A DNA stretch of 64,000 bases from Sphingobium sp. YR768. GTDB lineage: Bacteria; Pseudomonadota; Alphaproteobacteria; Sphingomonadales; Sphingomonadaceae. The notes under the pieces were generated by a model. The model worked only from the letters and a program-made list of their open reading frames with translations, was not told where the DNA came from and searched no databases. The position numbers and the translations under genes are program-made. The stretch is taken from positions 1 through 64,000 of the forward strand of contig NZ_FOGE01000019.1 in assembly GCF_900111125.1 (NCBI RefSeq). The letters run 5' to 3'. Below are positions 18,263 through 27,531 of this stretch, piece by piece; position 1 is the first letter of the stretch, and every line of letters starts with the position of its first letter.

Positions 18263-18925
18263 GTGCTGCTCCCGGTGCTCTACAGTTTCAGGCGTTGTCC
18301 CTATGCGATGCGGGCAAGGCTGGCTCTCGCGATCAGCGCCACGCCTGTCGAACTGCGCGAGGTCAAACTGTCCACGAAGCCCGAGGCCATGCTCGCAACC
18401 TCTCCGAAAGCCACTGTCCCTGTTCTTGTCCTGCCTAATAGCAAGGTGATCGATCAAAGCATCGACATCATGCACTGGGCATTGGCGCGCAATGATCCAG
18501 AAGGCTGGCTAGAGCGGGATGATCCTGCGCTGATTATAGCCAATGATGGGCCATTCAAATATGCCCTGGATCGCTACAAATATTCCGAACGCCATGGCTC
18601 AAATGCTGAAACGCACCGCATGAATGGGCTGGCGTTCCTTGAGCAGATCGAAGATCGGCTGAGCAAGGCAGCGAATCTGGGCGGCGCTACACCCAGTCTG
18701 GCAGATGCGGCGATCATTCCGTTCGTACGGCAATTTGCGGCGGTTGACCCGGACTGGTTCGCTGAGCAACAGCTCGCCCGCCTCAAAATCTGGCTGTCCG
18801 GCTATCTGCGTTCGGACCTGTTTGGCGCGATAATGTTTAGGGCGCCAACCTGGTCACCGCTGGACGCACCGATTATCGTCGATTGGGGCAGAGGAATGAG
18901 GCACGTACTGCCTGCGGGAAGATAA
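18263..18925 (+). CDS. Glutathione S-transferase family protein
   Basis: A 220-residue protein with an N-terminal thioredoxin-like domain. LYSFRRCPYAMRARLALA carries a CxxM-type active-site motif (CPYAM), followed by VPVLVLPNSKVIDQSIDIMHW (cis-Pro and glutathione-binding Ser). The C-terminal helical domain follows. The CPYAM motif suggests glutaredoxin-like or stringent-starvation/YibF-like chemistry rather than classical conjugation. The GTG start at 18263 is one base after the preceding stop. Substrate unknown. Confidence 0.8.
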   Translation: MLLPVLYSFRRCPYAMRARLALAISATPVELREVKLSTKPEAMLATSPKATVPVLVLPNSKVIDQSIDIMHWALARNDPEGWLERDDPALIIANDGPFKYALDRYKYSERHGSNAETHRMNGLAFLEQIEDRLSKAANLGGATPSLADAAIIPFVRQFAAVDPDWFAEQQLARLKIWLSGYLRSDLFGAIMFRAPTWSPLDAPIIVDWGRGMRHVLPAGR

Positions 18926-19420
18926 CGGTGGCGGCACGGCAAATCGCAATGGCTACGCGCCAAAGCCGACCAAAATCCGCCGTTCCTCCAGAATTTCTGC
19001 ACGCCCAGCTGCGGATAATCTTCAATGCATGATTCCCGCGGTGCCGGTACGAATTGGCGCTTTGACCACGATGCCTCTAACTGCCCGTGGGTCACCTCAG
19101 AGCGTGTTCTGGCTGGCATTGACATCATATCGCATCGCATCGCGCTTAGAACATCGTGAAGCGGATTTGCTCAGCTTGACCTCCCCATCAGTCAAATTCC
19201 GACGCTGATTTGCCCTCGCAATTGCGGGCTGGAGCCTTCACCCGATTCCATTCCTTCTGAACGGATCGCCCAAAAAAAGAAACGACAGTCCGCTGGACGA
19301 ATGTCTCAGTTTGAAATGATATCCCATTTAGAGGGATTTAATTCTTGTTCTCAGGTGATGAAGACGGTATGTCCACATAAAGAGACATAATTTCAATATG
19401 TGGAATGGGAGATGATGCTT
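18926..19420. other. Long non-coding leader upstream of the TonB receptor
   Basis: About 495 bases hold no credible gene; the minus-strand frame at 18802-19140 is a shadow over the end of the GST gene. AT-richness rises towards the receptor start. Two inverted repeats sit just before it: ATCCC (19321) with GGGAT (19333), and TATGTC (19368) with GACATA (19384). These could be regulator sites for substrate-dependent expression of the receptor. Confidence 0.4.
19368..19389 (+). promoter_or_regulatory. Inverted repeat, candidate operator of the TonB receptor
   Basis: A perfect TATGTC / GACATA inverted repeat with a 10-base spacer, ending 31 bases before the chosen start at 19421. Symmetry and position suit a dimeric regulator, but no regulator gene is adjacent. 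Confidence 0.25.
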
Positions 19421-22141
19421 ATGCATCTGCGTTGTGCCAAACTAGCTTCGATTTCCTACTTTGGGCTGCTTGCCATCGCGTCAACAGCAGCTGCAGCACA
19501 GGATTCGTCCGCATCTGATCCGGCTGAGGCAAATGTCTCAAATAGCAAAGATGTACAGGCTGCCGATATCGTCGTAACCGGCATCCGTAGCAGCCTACAG
19601 GGTGCGCTTAACGCAAAGCGCAACGCTCCGCAGGTGCTGGATGCGATCTCGGCAGAAGATATCGGCAAATTCCCCGACAAGAATGTCGGCGAAGCGCTCC
19701 AGCGCGTCACGGGCGTGCAGATTTCGCGCGCTGGTGGCGAAGGCGCTGGCGTCACCATTCGCGGGGCGGATCCGTCGCTGAACCGTGTCGAAATCAACGG
19801 CACGACTGCCCTCTCCACTACGGTGGGTGGCGGCCGCGATGTCGACTTCCGCGATCTGCCGTCCGAATTCGTCAACCGTCTGGAGGTCGTGAAGTCGGCG
19901 ACGGCGGACATGACCGAAGGCGGCGTTGGGGGCACCGTGCGCGTCATCACGCGCCGGCCGTTCGACAATGGCGGCAAGCCCTATCTCGCAGGCTCGGCGC
20001 AGGCCATCTATGCCGACATCGGCGACCATATGGACCCCCGCCTCGCCATCATCGGCAGCGACACATTCGCCAACGGCACGCTGGGCATCCTGGTGTCAGG
20101 CACGTTTGAGAACCGCAATGTCGAGGACCATCAGGCGCGCACTACCGGTTGGGTCCAGAGCAGGGATCTGAACGGCGACGGCGTCAGGGATTTCATTCCG
20201 GATATTCCACGTTACGTGATCGATCGACTCGAAACCCGCCGCTATGCATTGAATGGCATATTGGAATGGCGTCCGAGCGACGACTTCAAGGCCTATCTGG
20301 AAAGCAACTGGACCCGGTCCAACCAGTCGGTCACGTCGCAATATCTGCAGACCGGCACTAGCGGCGGGATCATCGACACCGCCAACACCGTCGTTGGCCC
20401 GGACAACACCGTCCAGTATCTGCGGATGACCAACAACACCGCGCTGGCACAGGCCAGCCAGCTCGGCGTGTCCTATCGCAACATTCTGGGCGATATCCGC
20501 CGCACGACCTATAATGTCGCGCTGGGCGCGGAATGGACCACCGGCAACCTGACGCTGACGCCCAAAATCTCCTACGCCAAGGCGAAAGCCTATAATAACG
20601 AGATCAATGCGACCGCCGCCGTCACGGGAATGCCCTGGCTGGAGGTCGATTATGGCAATGGCCAGCACGCGCCCAAGATCACCCTGCCCTTCGATCCCAC
20701 CACGACGGACGGCATCAATCAGCTGACCGTGCTGCGCCGCCCGCGCTACGATGATCAGTCGGAAAAGATGGCGAAGCTGGACGCCGAATATAAGCCCGAC
20801 GCTGGCATCATCACCTCCATCAAGGTAGGCGGTCAGTATCGTGATTTGACGGTGAAGAGCAAATTCTTCACCCGCACGACCACGCTCAACGGCTTTTCCG
20901 ATCCGGCTGTGCAGGCGCGCATCCAGAATATTGTCAGCGGCAACGCTGCTCTGGGCACCTCGCCCTTCTTCAACACCGGCGACCTCGGTTTCTCAGACGG
21001 CTACACTGGCTGGCTCAATATGACGCAGGGCGTCGCTGACGCGGTCGGCGTGCCCGATCCGTTCGAGGCAGGCGGCTGCCCGGAACGATCGGGTGGCACC
21101 TGTCAGGTGTTTACCGACACATGGGAAGTCGGCGAACGCAACTTTGCCGGTTTCGCACAGGCCGCCTTCGCATTCGATGTCGGTCCGGTGCCGGTCAGCG
21201 GCGTGATCGGCGCCCGCGTCGTCAATACCAAGGTGAACACGTCGGGCTTCCAGAGCACCTCGCCGGGTGGTGGCGCGCTGCCGGTCATTTCACCGGTGTC
21301 CTATACCAGCAAGAACACCGAGTTCCTGCCGTCGATCAACCTGAAGGCGGACCTGATCCCCGACAAGTTGCAGGCACGCGTCACCGCAACCGAAGTGATG
21401 GCCCGCCCGCTGCCGCAGCAGTTGGCCCCGCGCTTCACGCTGGACGTTGTCGGCCTGTCCGGCTCGCGCGGCAATCCGGGGCTCCAGCCCTTCCGCGCGC
21501 GCCAATATGATGCAGGCCTGGAATATTATCTGAACAAGACCAGCTTCGCGTCAGTGACCTATTTCCGCAAGGAGATCAGCAGCTTCATTCAGAACACGAC
21601 CGAGGCCTATGTCGATCCGACGGGCGTTACCTACAATATTCTGGTGCCCACCAACGGCACGCAGAAGGTCACGATCAATGGTGTCGAGGCGGGCGCGCAG
21701 CTAGCCTTCGATTTCATCGACGTGCCTGTCGTCAAGAATATGGGCGTGATCGCCAACTACACCTATTCAAAGGATAGCGGTTACGAAGGGAAGGATTTCT
21801 TCACCGGGGATTCGCTGCCCTTCCAGGGTCTGTCGCGCAACAGCTACAATCTGTCGGCCTATTATGAGGATGATGTCATCAGCTTGCGCGGTGCCTATAA
21901 CTGGCGATCCAAATATCTGCTGGTCGCGCAAGGACGCGGCAACAATCCCGAGTTCGGCGAAGCTTATGGCCAGCTCGACGCTTCGCTCAATGTCACGGTG
22001 ATGCCGGGCGTGGCCTTCTTCCTCGAAGGCGTCAATCTGCTCGATGCCACGCGCAAGGAGAATGCCAACAGCGTCTATCGCCGGACCATCATCGAAACCT
22101 TCGGTCGCAGGGTCTATGGCGGCGTTCGCCTGAAACTGTGA
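19421..22141 (+). CDS. TonB-dependent receptor, oligosaccharide uptake type
   Basis: A 906-residue outer-membrane receptor. A signal peptide ends near STAAAAQ; the plug domain starts DIVVTGIRSSLQGALNAKRNAPQVLDAIS and contains DKNVGEALQRVTGVQI and VTIRGADPSLNRVEING; a 22-strand barrel follows, ending in RRVYGGVRLKL. The IRSSLQGALNAKRN start and GKFPDKN motif are typical of receptors in sphingomonad and Caulobacter polysaccharide loci. ATG at 19421 has GGGAG nine bases upstream; 19415 and 19412 are possible too. Its stop overlaps the next gene by four bases. It probably imports pectin or rhamnogalacturonan oligomers, inferred from neighbours. Confidence 0.88.
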   Translation: MHLRCAKLASISYFGLLAIASTAAAAQDSSASDPAEANVSNSKDVQAADIVVTGIRSSLQGALNAKRNAPQVLDAISAEDIGKFPDKNVGEALQRVTGVQISRAGGEGAGVTIRGADPSLNRVEINGTTALSTTVGGGRDVDFRDLPSEFVNRLEVVKSATADMTEGGVGGTVRVITRRPFDNGGKPYLAGSAQAIYADIGDHMDPRLAIIGSDTFANGTLGILVSGTFENRNVEDHQARTTGWVQSRDLNGDGVRDFIPDIPRYVIDRLETRRYALNGILEWRPSDDFKAYLESNWTRSNQSVTSQYLQTGTSGGIIDTANTVVGPDNTVQYLRMTNNTALAQASQLGVSYRNILGDIRRTTYNVALGAEWTTGNLTLTPKISYAKAKAYNNEINATAAVTGMPWLEVDYGNGQHAPKITLPFDPTTTDGINQLTVLRRPRYDDQSEKMAKLDAEYKPDAGIITSIKVGGQYRDLTVKSKFFTRTTTLNGFSDPAVQARIQNIVSGNAALGTSPFFNTGDLGFSDGYTGWLNMTQGVADAVGVPDPFEAGGCPERSGGTCQVFTDTWEVGERNFAGFAQAAFAFDVGPVPVSGVIGARVVNTKVNTSGFQSTSPGGGALPVISPVSYTSKNTEFLPSINLKADLIPDKLQARVTATEVMARPLPQQLAPRFTLDVVGLSGSRGNPGLQPFRARQYDAGLEYYLNKTSFASVTYFRKEISSFIQNTTEAYVDPTGVTYNILVPTNGTQKVTINGVEAGAQLAFDFIDVPVVKNMGVIANYTYSKDSGYEGKDFFTGDSLPFQGLSRNSYNLSAYYEDDVISLRGAYNWRSKYLLVAQGRGNNPEFGEAYGQLDASLNVTVMPGVAFFLEGVNLLDATRKENANSVYRRTIIETFGRRVYGGVRLKL

Positions 22142-22833
22142 TCCCGACCGGTTTCAGCCGTCGGGCAATGCTCGCCGCGCTGGCTTCCCTGCCAGTGGCG
22201 GCGCGCACGCCCGGGCCGATCATGTACCGCGACGATTTCTGCCATGGTCTTGGCCAATGGCGGATAGAAGCGGCGGGCGATGCCAAGGTCAGCGCGCAGG
22301 TTGGCCTGCTCGATATCGATACGCCCAAAGGCCTCACATTGTGGTTCCTGCCGAAACTGACCGGGCCGATTGCAATCGATTATGAAGTCCGGGCTGTTTC
22401 CGCTGGCGGGCCGCATGATGAGGTCAGCGACGTCAACGCTTTCTGGATGGCGACCGACCCCGCTGCGCCTGGCGGATCGGTGCTGCAAAAGCGGCGTGGC
22501 GGTGTGTTCGAGGATTATGACCTGCTGCGCACCTATTATGTCGGCATCGGTGGAAATCGCAACACGACCACGCGTATGCGCCGCTATGTCGGCAAGGCGG
22601 GGCAGCGCCCCTTGCTGCCAGAGCATGATCGGCCCGGTAAGGCAGACATGCTGGAGCCGAACCGCTGGTTCCGCCTGCGATTGATCGCAGACGGCCAGCG
22701 GATCGCTGTGGAACGGGATGGCGTCACCCTGTTCAACATGACGGACGATGCGCCCTATCGGCACGGCCATTTCGGCGTGCGCACGACGCAAAGCCATATC
22801 CAGCTGCGTAATTTCTCGATCAGCCGCCCCTGA
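22138..22833 (+). CDS. DUF6250-like exported protein of the pectin locus
   Basis: A 231-residue protein from a GTG overlapping the receptor stop (GTGA). The N terminus has a Tat-like leader (SRRAMLAALASLPVAA). The body looks like a concanavalin-type jelly roll: YRDDFCHGLGQWRIEAAG, FWMATDPAAPGGSVLQKRRGG, LRTYYVGIGGNRNTTTRMRRY and YRHGHFGVRTTQSHIQLRNFSI. This resembles DUF6250 proteins that accompany rhamnogalacturonan-degrading enzymes; the function is not established. Coupling to the receptor and proximity to the PL26 gene suggest a surface lyase or binding role. Confidence 0.7.
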   Translation: MIPTGFSRRAMLAALASLPVAARTPGPIMYRDDFCHGLGQWRIEAAGDAKVSAQVGLLDIDTPKGLTLWFLPKLTGPIAIDYEVRAVSAGGPHDEVSDVNAFWMATDPAAPGGSVLQKRRGGVFEDYDLLRTYYVGIGGNRNTTTRMRRYVGKAGQRPLLPEHDRPGKADMLEPNRWFRLRLIADGQRIAVERDGVTLFNMTDDAPYRHGHFGVRTTQSHIQLRNFSISRP

Positions 22834-22837
22834 TGTG

Positions 22838-22871
22838 ATTGCGGGTGAAATGGCACATTTCTACCTGCAAT
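22838..22871 (+). other. Intercistronic hairpin before the PL26-like gene
   Basis: ATTGCGGGTGAAATG (22838-22852) pairs across a three-base loop with CATTTCTACCTGCAAT (22856-22871), with one mismatch and one bulge. No T-run follows. It lies five bases after the DUF6250 stop and 38 before the next start, so it may cap or process the mRNA rather than end it. Confidence 0.5.
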
Positions 22872-22908
22872 CATGCATATTCGGGGCCGGCCCCGCCAAG
22901 GAGGGGAC

Positions 22909-25611
22909 ATGAACGAACATCTGACGGTCAAGCGGCGCGACATGTTGCGTCTGGGTTTGCTGGGTAGTGCGGCGGCCATGCTGCCGCCCGAGGCACTCGC
23001 AGCCACCCGATCGACGCGCGCCTTGCCGCAAACTCAGGTGCGATGGATCGATGGAGACGCGCCGACGCTCAGCCTTGGCCAGACTTTTGGGGTGCCATGG
23101 CCGCGCGGTGCGGTGCGGGCCAATGCGCCGCTCAGCCTGCGTGCGAAGGATGGCGCATCGCTGGCGTCGCAGCATTGGACGCTGGCGACCTGGCCCGATG
23201 GCTCGCTCAAATGGTCGGCCCACGCCCTGTCTGCGGGCGTGACGCAGCCCGCTGGTCTGGAAATCGTCCCCGGCAAGCCGCAGGCACCCGCCGCGCCCGT
23301 GCTGGTACGCGAAGCCGCTGATGCCGTAGAGATCCTCAGCGGCGCGACCCGCTGGCGCATTGCACGTTCGGGGCAGGCCGTCATAGCCGGCGCATGGTCG
23401 GGCGAACGGCAGGTGATGGGCGCGCTCTCCCTTGTGGCTAGCGTCGACGACGCTCCGGAAGATGGCAAGCGCACGCACCTCACCGGCAGGATCGACAAGG
23501 TGACGGTCGAGCAGAAGGGACCGGTCCGCGTGGTCGTAAAGCTGGAGGGCGTGCACGAAGGAATGGGGCGGACGCTGCTGCCCTTCACCCTGCGCCTCTA
23601 TGCCTATGCGGGCGGCGATCATCTGCGCGTCATGCACAGCTTCATTTTCGACGGCGATCCGGCGAAGGATTTCGTCAGCAGCATTGGCCTCAGCGCCGCC
23701 GTGCCCATGGTTGGCGCACCACATGACCGTCATGTCCGTCTCGCTACCGCAGAGGGCAGCCTTTTCTCCGAGGCCGTCCGTCCGCTGACCGGCCTGCGCC
23801 GCGATCCGGGCGCAGCAGCCCGCGCGGCGCAGATCGCCGGGAAGGCGGTCGCGCTGGACAGCATCGCGCCGGGCGTCCGGCCCTTGCTTGACCGGATCCC
23901 GACCTGGAGCGACTTCAGCCTCAGCCAATTGACCGCCGATGGTTTCGCCATCGTCAAGCGCACCGAACCGGGCTATGCTTGGGTCGACGCCACCGCAGGC
24001 ACTCGCGCCCCGGGCCTCGGCTATGTCGGCTCGCCGCAAGGCGGCGTGGCAATGGCGGCCCGCTATTTCTGGCAGCGGCATCCCGCCCAGATCGACATTC
24101 GCGGCGCGGCAACCGACAATGCAGCGCTCAGCCTCTGGCTCTGGTCGCCCGACGCGAAACCCATGGACATGCGCCCCTATCGCGGCGTGATGGGGATGGA
24201 AGGCTATGATGCCCAGAATGAAGGGCTGGCCATCACCTATGAGGATTATGAGCCGGGCTGGGACAGTGCGACCGGTATCGCCCGCACTAGCGAACTGACG
24301 CTCTGGGCCTGCGCGTCGACGCCGGAAGCCGAGCGCCTCTCGGCCATGGCACAGGCCAATGCGGTGCCACCGCAACTGATGGCGACACCCGATCGCATCC
24401 ACATGGCCGGGGTCTTCGGCCCATGGGGTCTACCCGACCGCTCCTCTCCGATGAAAGCACGGATCGAGGACCAGATCAGCAATCTTGCCGCCTTTTACGA
24501 AAGCGAGGTAGATCGCCGCCGCTGGTATGGTTTCTGGAACCATGGCGACGTCATGCACACCTATGATGCCGACCGGCATCAGTGGCGCTATGACATTGGC
24601 GGCTATGCCTGGGACAATAGCGAATTGTCGCCCGACCTGTGGCTGTGGCTCAGCGTGTTGCGCACCGCCGATCCCAAACTGTTCCGCTTCGCCGAGGCGA
24701 TGACGCGCCATAGCGGCGAAGTCGACGTCTATCATTTGGGTCGCTTCAAGGGGCTGGGCACCCGCCATGGCGTCCAGCACTGGAGTGACAGCAGCAAGCA
24801 GCCCCGCGTCAGCAACGCCATCTATCGCCGCATTTTCTACTATCTGACGGCGGATGAGCGGGTCGGCGACCTGATGCGCGATCTGCTCGATTCCGATCAG
24901 GCGCTCCGTCATGTCGAGATCGGCCGCAAGGTGCCAGGCGCAGAGCGTAACCCACTGCCCGAAGGGGTGATCGACCTCAGCTTCGGCACGATGTGGTGTT
25001 CGGTCGCTTCGGCCTGGCTTACCGAATGGGAGCGGACGGGGACACGGAAATGGCGCGATCGGCTGATGGCGGGCATGGACAGTATCGGCCGGCTGAAGCG
25101 CGGCTGGCTGGCGGGCAGCGCGCCCTATGATCTGGCGACCGGACGTTTCATGGGTCCGGGGGACAAGATCAACCTGTCGCACCTCAATGCCGTGTTCGGC
25201 GCGCTGGAGGTCAACGCGGAGCTGCTCCAGTTGCTGGACGTGCCCCATTATCGCAGGGCTTGGCTGAATTATTGCCGCTGGTTCAACGCGCCCAAGGCGG
25301 AGTGGGAGGCGGAGTTCCATGAGCCTTACAAAGGCCGCAACCTGAAGGAAGGCCATTCGCGCCTGACCGCTTATCTCGCGCGAGAAACAGGGGACGCCGC
25401 CATGGCGCGTCGGGCTTGGGACGAGTTCCTGTCCGGCGAAGCCGGGCAAGGTTTGTCCAAGGGCGACCCGCGTGTCACCTTGACGGGAGCGAAAGTCATC
25501 GCGCCGACGGTCGAGTGGCCGCATGTGTCCACCAATGCGGCGGCCCAATGGGGGCTTGCCGCGATCGAAAACCTGGCGCTCATCCCCGATGCGCTGCCGA
25601 TGCAGGATTGA
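22909..25611 (+). CDS. Exo-rhamnogalacturonan lyase-like protein (PL26 / YetA type)
   Basis: A 900-residue exported enzyme with a Tat-like leader (KRRDMLRLGLLGSAAAML). The N-terminal domain starts VRWIDGDAPTLSLGQTFGVPWPRG and includes WTLATWPDGSLKWSAHAL, the pattern of PcRGLX/YetA-like proteins; a central beta-sandwich and an (alpha/alpha) toroid follow (WYGFWNHGDVMHTYDADRHQWRYDIGGYAWDN, DVYHLGRFKGLGTRHGVQHW, WAVAWLTEWERT-like helices). PL26 lyases cut unsaturated units from rhamnogalacturonan-I. AAGGAGG lies just before the ATG at 22909. Family assignment is from motif memory; the locus content supports it. Confidence 0.8.
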   Translation: MNEHLTVKRRDMLRLGLLGSAAAMLPPEALAATRSTRALPQTQVRWIDGDAPTLSLGQTFGVPWPRGAVRANAPLSLRAKDGASLASQHWTLATWPDGSLKWSAHALSAGVTQPAGLEIVPGKPQAPAAPVLVREAADAVEILSGATRWRIARSGQAVIAGAWSGERQVMGALSLVASVDDAPEDGKRTHLTGRIDKVTVEQKGPVRVVVKLEGVHEGMGRTLLPFTLRLYAYAGGDHLRVMHSFIFDGDPAKDFVSSIGLSAAVPMVGAPHDRHVRLATAEGSLFSEAVRPLTGLRRDPGAAARAAQIAGKAVALDSIAPGVRPLLDRIPTWSDFSLSQLTADGFAIVKRTEPGYAWVDATAGTRAPGLGYVGSPQGGVAMAARYFWQRHPAQIDIRGAATDNAALSLWLWSPDAKPMDMRPYRGVMGMEGYDAQNEGLAITYEDYEPGWDSATGIARTSELTLWACASTPEAERLSAMAQANAVPPQLMATPDRIHMAGVFGPWGLPDRSSPMKARIEDQISNLAAFYESEVDRRRWYGFWNHGDVMHTYDADRHQWRYDIGGYAWDNSELSPDLWLWLSVLRTADPKLFRFAEAMTRHSGEVDVYHLGRFKGLGTRHGVQHWSDSSKQPRVSNAIYRRIFYYLTADERVGDLMRDLLDSDQALRHVEIGRKVPGAERNPLPEGVIDLSFGTMWCSVASAWLTEWERTGTRKWRDRLMAGMDSIGRLKRGWLAGSAPYDLATGRFMGPGDKINLSHLNAVFGALEVNAELLQLLDVPHYRRAWLNYCRWFNAPKAEWEAEFHEPYKGRNLKEGHSRLTAYLARETGDAAMARRAWDEFLSGEAGQGLSKGDPRVTLTGAKVIAPTVEWPHVSTNAAAQWGLAAIENLALIPDALPMQD

Positions 25612-25621
25612 AGAGAGGGTG

Positions 25622-26938
25622 ATGATGAAAAGCAGCATTTCGGCTCTGGCGCTCGTGGCGCTGGCCTGGAGCGGCGCGGCGATGGCCAGGCCGGTGAAGC
25701 AATGGATCGACGCGCTGACCGGGCATGAGATCGTCCAGATCACCAACCAGCCGGGCGGCGCGGCCAGCCTCTATTTCCACCAGAACAGCTATACGCCGCA
25801 AGGCGACAAGATGGTCATATCGACACCGGACGGGATCAGCGTCGTGACACTGGCGGACTGGAGCATCAGGCCGCTGGTCAAGGGCACGGACCTGCAACTC
25901 CTCTTTACCGGGCGCAAGACCCGCAGCGTCTACTATGCTGGGGGGCGCAAGAATGACGGAGCAGGCGCCACCACCATCTTCGCTGCCGACATCGACAGCG
26001 GCAAGGTCCGCAGGGTCGCAACCGTCGCCAAGGGATCGATCGGATCGATCAATGCCGATGAGACGCTGCTCCTCGGCCAATGGGCGGCGAGCGACAAGCC
26101 GCTGCAACCCGATGGCACGGCCAAGGGCAAGGCGCCGGAAATCAAGCAGCAATTCGGTCAGGCCAACTATGCCGCCGACGGCCCGGACGGCAAGCCGCTG
26201 AGCTTTGCCGAGGCGAAGGAAGTGCGCCTGAACGAGCGGCTGGAAGCGAATATCCCGATGGAAATCTTCACCATCGATATCCGCACCGGCGCGCGCAAGG
26301 TGGTGGTCGCCTCCACCGACTGGCTCAACCATGTCCAGTTTTCACCCACCGATCCCGGCCTCATCCTATATTGCCATGAAGGACCATGGCACAAGGTCGA
26401 CCGCATCTGGACCATCCGCACCGACGGCAGCGGCCAACAGCAGGTCCACAAACGCACGATGAACATGGAAATTGCCGGGCACGAGTTCTTTTCGCCCGAC
26501 GGCAAGTGGATCTGGTATGATCTTCAGACCCCGCGCGGCGAGGTGTTCTGGCTGGCGGGCTATGAGATAGCGACCGGCAAGCGGCGCTGGTATCATGTCG
26601 ATCGCAACATGTGGTCGGTCCATTATAACCAGATGCCTGACATGAAGCGCTTTTCCGGCGACGGTGGAGACAGCGAAATGGTCGCCCATGCACCCGACGG
26701 CAAATATCTTTACCTCTTCACGCCCAGGGAAATCCCCGACGTAGCGGGAATCCATGCGGATAATGCCGCCGATCTGATCGCACCCGGCACGCTGGAGACA
26801 GAGAAGATCGTCGACATGCGCGGCCACGACTATCGACTGGAACCGAACATCACCTTCACGCCGGATGGCAAGTGGATGATCTTCCGCTCCAACATGGATG
26901 GCAGCAATCAGGTTTACGCCGCTCAGACCAATAAATGA
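25622..26938 (+). CDS. Oligogalacturonate lyase-like protein (PL22)
   Basis: A 438-residue beta-propeller with a signal peptide (MMKSSISALALVALAWSGAAMA). Repeats carry propeller blades (TPDGISVVTLADWSIRPLVKG, IFTIDIRTGARKVVVAS). Family signatures are WLNHVQFSPTDPGLILYCHEGPW, MNMEIAGHEFFSPDGKWIWYDL and MWSVHYNQMPDMKRF, which hold the His and Gln residues that bind the catalytic metal in PL22 enzymes. These split 4,5-unsaturated digalacturonate to keto-uronates. AGAGAGGG precedes the start (25622, or 25625). It follows the PL26-like gene by 10 bases. A signal peptide on a PL22 protein implies periplasmic action. Confidence 0.88.
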   Translation: MMKSSISALALVALAWSGAAMARPVKQWIDALTGHEIVQITNQPGGAASLYFHQNSYTPQGDKMVISTPDGISVVTLADWSIRPLVKGTDLQLLFTGRKTRSVYYAGGRKNDGAGATTIFAADIDSGKVRRVATVAKGSIGSINADETLLLGQWAASDKPLQPDGTAKGKAPEIKQQFGQANYAADGPDGKPLSFAEAKEVRLNERLEANIPMEIFTIDIRTGARKVVVASTDWLNHVQFSPTDPGLILYCHEGPWHKVDRIWTIRTDGSGQQQVHKRTMNMEIAGHEFFSPDGKWIWYDLQTPRGEVFWLAGYEIATGKRRWYHVDRNMWSVHYNQMPDMKRFSGDGGDSEMVAHAPDGKYLYLFTPREIPDVAGIHADNAADLIAPGTLETEKIVDMRGHDYRLEPNITFTPDGKWMIFRSNMDGSNQVYAAQTNK

Positions 26939-27059
26939 AAAGGCACTGATCTCTTATGAAAAAGCACGTTGACGATCCTAAAAAAGGGCGTCGAATCCCG
27001 ACCAGTGGTGAAGGGGCGTCCGATCATGCCGGTCCCACCAGCGGCTCTGATCGAGGTGA

Positions 27060-27329
27060 GGCGATACGTTCCCGCATTACTGGTCCTCGCTCAACGCCTT
27101 GGCCTGGAAACTCATGGCGAAAGCGACAGGCGATGTTGCCTGGCGCGATCGCGCGAAAACCACGCTTCGCGGTAATCTGTGGCTGTTCACAGCCGATGGC
27201 CGGGGATCGGCTGCCTTCATCTATCCGCTGACCGTCAGTGGCAGGCCCGGCCAATTTGCCGACGCATATGCCAATGACCAGGATTGGGCGCTCGCGCATG
27301 CCTTGGAGATGGAGGCAGTAGCGCTTTAA
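27060..27329 (+). pseudogene. C-terminal remnant of an unidentified gene
   Basis: An open frame begins directly after a TGA at 27057-27059 and ends at 27329. It reads like the tail of a larger enzyme: DTFPHYWSSLNALAWKLMAKA, WLFTADGRGSAAFIYPLTVSG, FADAYANDQDWALAHALEME. Upstream, no frame continues it and stops are frequent. The codon use is normal, so this is probably a gene that lost its 5' part. The aromatic-rich helical style suits a helical-toroid carbohydrate enzyme, but I do not recognise the family. Confidence 0.5.
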
Positions 27330-27531
27330 CGCCTGATCAGAGCCGACCCATTGCTAACGCTTAGGCAATGAAATATCTTTTCCGGAAGCGGACAGACAGC
27401 TCTTAGATTTGCTTGGTGCAATGGCGATCAGAATATGGTGCTGCCGCGGCGGCATATCGGATTAGGACGTAAAGCAATAAATCCGTTTGCCGATGATAGA
27501 TGCCAGGCCCTGATCGCTCATGTCCTCAGCC
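27330..27531. other. Intergenic, between gene remnant and SDR gene
   Basis: About 200 bases without a credible gene. CATTGC (27350) and GCAATG (27364) could form a weak 6-bp hairpin followed by an AT-rich stretch, but on the plus strand it only follows the gene remnant. Confidence 0.3.

Noticed and set aside
22861..24402. 513-codon minus-strand open frame
   Set aside because: Shadow of the PL26-like gene in GC-rich DNA.
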